From assembly GCF_023630705.1 (NCBI RefSeq), contig NZ_JALQEM010000030.1:62001-126000 (forward strand): DNA of 64,000 nucleotides, read 5' to 3'. The notes beneath the pieces are model-generated. The model was not told the origin of the DNA. It worked only from the letters and a program-made list of their open reading frames with translations, and made no database searches. A program made the translations under genes and the position numbers. Positions 60,736 to 64,000 of the stretch are shown piece by piece. Positions within the stretch are counted from its first letter, which is position 1; the number at the start of each line of letters is the position of its first letter. The DNA comes from Caballeronia sp. GAFFF1 (lineage in GTDB: Bacteria > Pseudomonadota > Gammaproteobacteria > Burkholderiales > Burkholderiaceae).

Positions 60736-62595
60736 ATGTGGCGGATATTCTTCGTTGCGACTGTGTTCGTCGCCATGAGCGCGACCTTCGCGCAGTCCGG
60801 ACAGTCGCCCGCTCCCGCACTCATCGATCACGACGGTTCAGCGCATAGCGTCGCGCTCGTCATCGGCAACGACCGTTACGGCGAGCAGCCACTGAGCAGC
60901 GCGGTCACCGACGCGAGAGACATGAGCGTGGCACTCTCCGCGATGGGCTTCGACGTGACGCGCCGCACGAATCTAAATGCCGATGCAATGCGGCAAACCA
61001 TTCAGTCATTCATCGACCATCTGGGTCCGCTCGACACCGCATTGGTGTACTTCGCCGGGCACGGCGTAGAGGCGCGCGGACAGGCGCTGCTCTTGCCGAT
61101 CGATGCGAGCAACATCGACGCCTCCGCGTTGATCGAGAAAGGCATCGCGGCGCAGGATCTCGCGGCGCGCATGGCGCGTGCGAGGCCGCTCGCTACCAAC
61201 ATCGTCGTACTGGACATGTGCCTAGACGATTCATCGCCTCAAGTCTTGGCCGGACCTGTTCAGCTTCCGCCGCGAACGCTGATCGCATTCGCCGCGCAAC
61301 CCAATGCAGGCGCAGCCGAAGACGGACGCAACGGTCGCTACACCGCAGCCCTTTTACGCGCTTTCGGCAAGGACAAGCTGATAACGTCCGCTTCATTCGA
61401 TACTGCCGCGTCCGCCGTCGCCAACGCTTCGCGTGGCGCACAGCGGCCGTGGGTGGCATCGACATTGACCGGCCATGTCACGCTGGGACGCGTAACAGCG
61501 GCTCTCCCGGCAATGGCTGAATTCGCCGGCACCGTTGGCGGACCGATCCGCATGCGCGGCATTCTGCCGAAGGACAGCAGCGAGCAATACGAACTGGCAT
61601 TCTGGGAGTCCATCAAGGACAGCACGTATCCGAGCGATTACGAGGCGTACTTGAAGTCGTATCCGAACGGGCGTTTCGCGGCGCTTGCGAAGGCGCGCAT
61701 CGACCGGCTCAAAGCGACAGCGAGCGCGAGGCCTTCTGTGGCGGCTCCTGCGTTGGCTCCTGCGTCGGCTCCTGCATCTGCTCCTGCATCTGCTCCGGCC
61801 AAGCCGGCTAGTACCGTGGCGCGCGCTGTTTCGGCGGCACCGACAAACACTACGGCCAAGCCCACCGGCAACGAGATCAAGGACTGCCCGCAGTGTCCGT
61901 TGCTCATTCCGATCGTGCCAGGCGCTTTCACGATGGGCAGCAATAACGATGATCCCGGCGAGAAGCCGTCGCATCGCGTGACGCTCGGGCGGCCGTTCGC
62001 CATCGGCAAATACGAAGTAACCGTCGAGCAATGGAATGCGTGCGCTGATGCGGGCGCCTGCACCCGCATTGCGCCGGACAGCAACGCGAGCGCCCCGCCG
62101 CCGCCCAATTCGCCGATGCGCAACGTCAGTTGGGACGATGCGCAGGTCTACGTGAAGTGGTTGAGCAAAGTAGGCGGCAAGCCGTATCGTCTGCCGAGCG
62201 AAGCAGAATGGGAGTTCGCCGCGCGCGGCGGCACGCAAAGCACCTTCTGGTGGGGCGATCAGATGAAAAAAGGCACGGCCGACTGCAAGGACTGCGGCGA
62301 GCCGTATCACGCGGATGCGCCAGTGCCCGTGGGTTCGTTCGCGCCCAACGGGTATGGCCTCTACGACATGAACGGCAGCGTGTGGGAATGGGTGGCCGAC
62401 TGCTGGCATAGCTCATACAAGGGCGCGCCCGCCGATGGCCGCGTGTGGGACGAGCCCTCCTGTTCGGTGCGCGTGATTCGCGGCGGTTCCTGGCGCGAAG
62501 GCGGCGACTATATGCAATCGGCCACGCGCTTCAAGTACAGCGCGAGCGTGCGTCAATCGCAGAACGGTTTTCGCGTGGCGCGCGACACGCAGTGA
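60736..62595 (+). CDS. Secreted caspase-fold / FGE-fold fusion protein
   Basis: About 619 residues from ATG 60736 (AGGG 7 nt upstream). A signal peptide ends near SATFAQSGQ. The caspase (C14) domain, about 33-260, has HSVALVIGNDRYGEQPLSSA, catalytic His in VYFAGHGVEARGQALLLP and catalytic Cys in VVLDMCLDDS. A Pro/Ala/Ser linker follows. The C-terminal FGE/SUMF1-like domain, about 390-619, has PGAFTMGSNNDDPGEKPSH, YRLPSEAEWEFAARGG, LYDMNGSVWEWVADCW and VIRGGSWREGGDYMQ. The copper-site cysteines after GGSW in true formylglycine enzymes are absent, so it is probably not one. Confidence 0.87.
   Translation: MWRIFFVATVFVAMSATFAQSGQSPAPALIDHDGSAHSVALVIGNDRYGEQPLSSAVTDARDMSVALSAMGFDVTRRTNLNADAMRQTIQSFIDHLGPLDTALVYFAGHGVEARGQALLLPIDASNIDASALIEKGIAAQDLAARMARARPLATNIVVLDMCLDDSSPQVLAGPVQLPPRTLIAFAAQPNAGAAEDGRNGRYTAALLRAFGKDKLITSASFDTAASAVANASRGAQRPWVASTLTGHVTLGRVTAALPAMAEFAGTVGGPIRMRGILPKDSSEQYELAFWESIKDSTYPSDYEAYLKSYPNGRFAALAKARIDRLKATASARPSVAAPALAPASAPASAPASAPAKPASTVARAVSAAPTNTTAKPTGNEIKDCPQCPLLIPIVPGAFTMGSNNDDPGEKPSHRVTLGRPFAIGKYEVTVEQWNACADAGACTRIAPDSNASAPPPPNSPMRNVSWDDAQVYVKWLSKVGGKPYRLPSEAEWEFAARGGTQSTFWWGDQMKKGTADCKDCGEPYHADAPVPVGSFAPNGYGLYDMNGSVWEWVADCWHSSYKGAPADGRVWDEPSCSVRVIRGGSWREGGDYMQSATRFKYSASVRQSQNGFRVARDTQ
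61744..61800 (+). repeat. Short tandem repeat encoding the Ala-Pro-Ala-Ser linker
   Basis: Four 12-bp units of GCTCCTGC followed by a variable four-base tail (GTTG, GTCG, ATCT, ATCT), then a partial unit. It codes for the A-P-A-[SL] linker between caspase-like and FGE-like domains and could vary in copy number between strains. Confidence 0.75.
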
Positions 62596-62601
62596 CCGCT
62601 C

Positions 62602-64000
62602 TCACTGGGCCGATACCTTCACGATGATTTGCGCCTGCGTATCGCGTTCAATCTTTCGAAGCGCCGGCAACGAAGCCTCGAAGTCTTCCGGCGAACAGAC
62701 CTGCTTGCCGAAGCGTGCATCCAGCGTGCGCGATACCTGGATCACATTGCTCGCCGGATCAAACACATAGCGCGAGCGATAGCGGAAAAAGCCGCTCGTC
62801 AGTTCGAGATCGTCGGGCACTTCGGCGACTCGCATCGTCTTCGGCAGCGCGATCTGCGATACCTCGTCGTATGCGCCGCCCACGCACAGATACGGCTGCG
62901 TGCGCGAGCGTTCCGCGAGCCAGTTGCGCGTCTGCGTGGCGATGCCGCCCGACAGGCTCGTAAGCGCGGGCAAGGCGGTCGTGCCGGTCGGCCAGACGAC
63001 ATCATCCAGCGTGCCGCGCAGCGTCGTCGCGAACGGGCCGCTGGTGGCATCCACATCGCTCGTGGTCAACGCCCCCGCGCCGCGCAAGTTCGTGAAGCGC
63101 AGGCGGTCCGCGGCGATCTGGTCGCGCCGCTGCGCGCCCGCGAACCGCAGATTCATGCGCTCCAGCTCGGCGCTCCATCCCGCGTCTTGCACCCAATACG
63201 CGAACGTCGCCTCGCCTTGCGGCGCGACATCGATCTGAAGCCGCGCCGTGCGCGAAAGCGGCTGCGTCGCGGGCGTGCGCGACAGCGCGCCGCTACCGAC
63301 GAGGAGCGTCGGCCGGTCCATGTCCGCGAGCGGCAAGAAGCCGAACTCGACGCTCGACGCCGTGCTGTCCGCAAACATCCCCAAGTCCGGCAGATAGGTA
63401 ATGATGTGATTGATTGCGCCCGCGCCGTAGCCCGGCACCGAGGGCAGCGAGTAGACCGAGCCGAGGCCGATCAACGCGGGCTCGTTGCGGATGCCCACCG
63501 CGTCGAGCAGCGCGCCGTACAGCGCGACGTGGTCCTTGCAGTCGCCGTAGCGGTTCGCGAGCACGTCCGTCACGCGATGCGGCACGGCCGGACTCTGCCC
63601 GATGAACATCGCGACGTAGCGAATGTTGCGGCGCACCCAGTCGTACAGGGTCCGGGCTTTCGCACGCGCGTCGGCGTCGTTGGCGGTCAGCGCTTCAGCG
63701 AGCGCCCGCACGGCAGGATCGCGCGCGCTCGCATCGGCGGCCGACGCGCGGTAGCTCGCCGCGAAGCTCGCGTAATCGGGAAAGGTGGAGACCATCAGCC
63801 GGTCGCCGTATTGCGCATAGCCGACGGAGCCGCTCTCGATGCGCGCAATCTGCTCGCGACGGTAATCGAACACATAGCGCGTGCGGCCGTTTCCGGTGAC
63901 AGGCGCGCGCGCAACATAGCCGCGCGTATCGGCGTAGAGCGGCTTCGTCGCGGGAAGATCGAAAACGAGTTGCTGATCCAGCACCGGCCGCTGTCCCGGC
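62602..64000 (-). CDS. DUF3857/transglutaminase-like protein (5' end outside window)
   Basis: About 465 residues visible, running off the window's right edge in open frame (PGQRPVLDQQLVFDLPATKP). The upstream part is the DUF3857 domain, whose N-terminal half is missing. The transglutaminase-like core follows with ANRYGDCKDHVALYGALLDA (catalytic Cys) and INHIITYLPDLGMFADST (His, Asp). A C-terminal DUF2569/3858-like beta region ends IIVKVSAQ. Such proteins are usually periplasmic and their reaction is unproven. It is convergent with the caspase-fold gene 6 bp away. Confidence 0.85.
   Translation of the reverse strand, partial: PGQRPVLDQQLVFDLPATKPLYADTRGYVARAPVTGNGRTRYVFDYRREQIARIESGSVGYAQYGDRLMVSTFPDYASFAASYRASAADASARDPAVRALAEALTANDADARAKARTLYDWVRRNIRYVAMFIGQSPAVPHRVTDVLANRYGDCKDHVALYGALLDAVGIRNEPALIGLGSVYSLPSVPGYGAGAINHIITYLPDLGMFADSTASSVEFGFLPLADMDRPTLLVGSGALSRTPATQPLSRTARLQIDVAPQGEATFAYWVQDAGWSAELERMNLRFAGAQRRDQIAADRLRFTNLRGAGALTTSDVDATSGPFATTLRGTLDDVVWPTGTTALPALTSLSGGIATQTRNWLAERSRTQPYLCVGGAYDEVSQIALPKTMRVAEVPDDLELTSGFFRYRSRYVFDPASNVIQVSRTLDARFGKQVCSPEDFEASLPALRKIERDTQAQIIVKVSAQ

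Noticed and set aside
60736..62595. Formylglycine-generating enzyme activating a sulfatase
   Set aside because: The copper-site cysteines after GGSW are absent and no sulfatase is nearby.
1..64000. tRNA, rRNA, CRISPR arrays, insertion sequences, attachment sites
   Set aside because: None recognised by eye: no cloverleaf-like or rRNA segments, no regularly spaced repeats, no transposase or integrase motifs.

Overview
The window is GC-rich chromosomal DNA of a beta-proteobacterium of the Burkholderiaceae, most likely Caballeronia or Paraburkholderia. This is inferred from two DUF4148 secreted proteins (a family concentrated in Burkholderiaceae), the XylR-controlled xylose locus, the ECF/catalase-like/cytochrome b561 neighbourhood and the protein style; no rRNA or tRNA gene is present to confirm it. 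I see no insertion sequence, integrase or CRISPR array. One stretch (about 33.1-33.8 kb) is visibly AT-richer and gene-free.

Layout. 0-7.3 kb: a minus-strand surface-glycan cluster (GT2, carbamoyltransferase, GT9, GmhB-like HAD phosphatase, GT4, a second GT2, PIG-L deacetylase), mostly linked by ATGA stop/start overlaps. 7.3-16.8 kb: a duplicated outer-membrane barrel, a DHA2-type MFS pump, a GMA12/MNN10-like glycosyltransferase, a 16-cysteine copper-binding protein, a GH15 glycosidase and an FAD-linked oxidase. 16.9-21.2 kb: an ECF sigma gene flanked by two anti-sigma-like genes, divergent from a catalase-related peroxidase and cytochrome b561. 21.3-22.6 kb: an unknown gene with a PD-(D/E)XK-like motif. 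22.7-30.6 kb: xylose uptake and isomerisation (xylFGH, xylA, xylR, galM, but no xylB). 30.6-45.5 kb: mixed metabolism and stress genes, including a second ECF/anti-sigma pair divergent from a Tat-type phosphoesterase and a cupredoxin. A GGAATA-N16/17-GT motif precedes five transcription units in the two ECF regions.

45.6-62.6 kb holds the most remarkable locus, apparently a dedicated peptide-export system. Three small genes (P1, P2, P3) encode cysteine-free peptides sharing a 26-residue leader that ends in Gly-Gly, with hydrophobic residues at -4, -7 and -12. Nearby are a C39-peptidase ABC exporter carrying two N-terminal cyclic-nucleotide-binding-like domains, a cytoplasmic parvulin-like protein, an HlyD-type adaptor and a NodT-type outer-membrane lipoprotein: a complete type I route across both membranes. 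Control genes are a receiver-less sigma-54 activator, a PP2C phosphatase and a double-FHA membrane protein, with no kinase in the window. I find sigma-54 promoter matches with the exact GG-N10-GC spacing ahead of P1-PP2C, P3-P2, an LRAT/NlpC-fold protein gene and, more weakly, a caspase-FGE-fold fusion gene. These would tie the flanking genes into one regulon. No peptide-modifying enzyme is visible, and the mature peptides are Asn/Gln-rich and without Cys. The window ends inside a DUF3857/transglutaminase gene.
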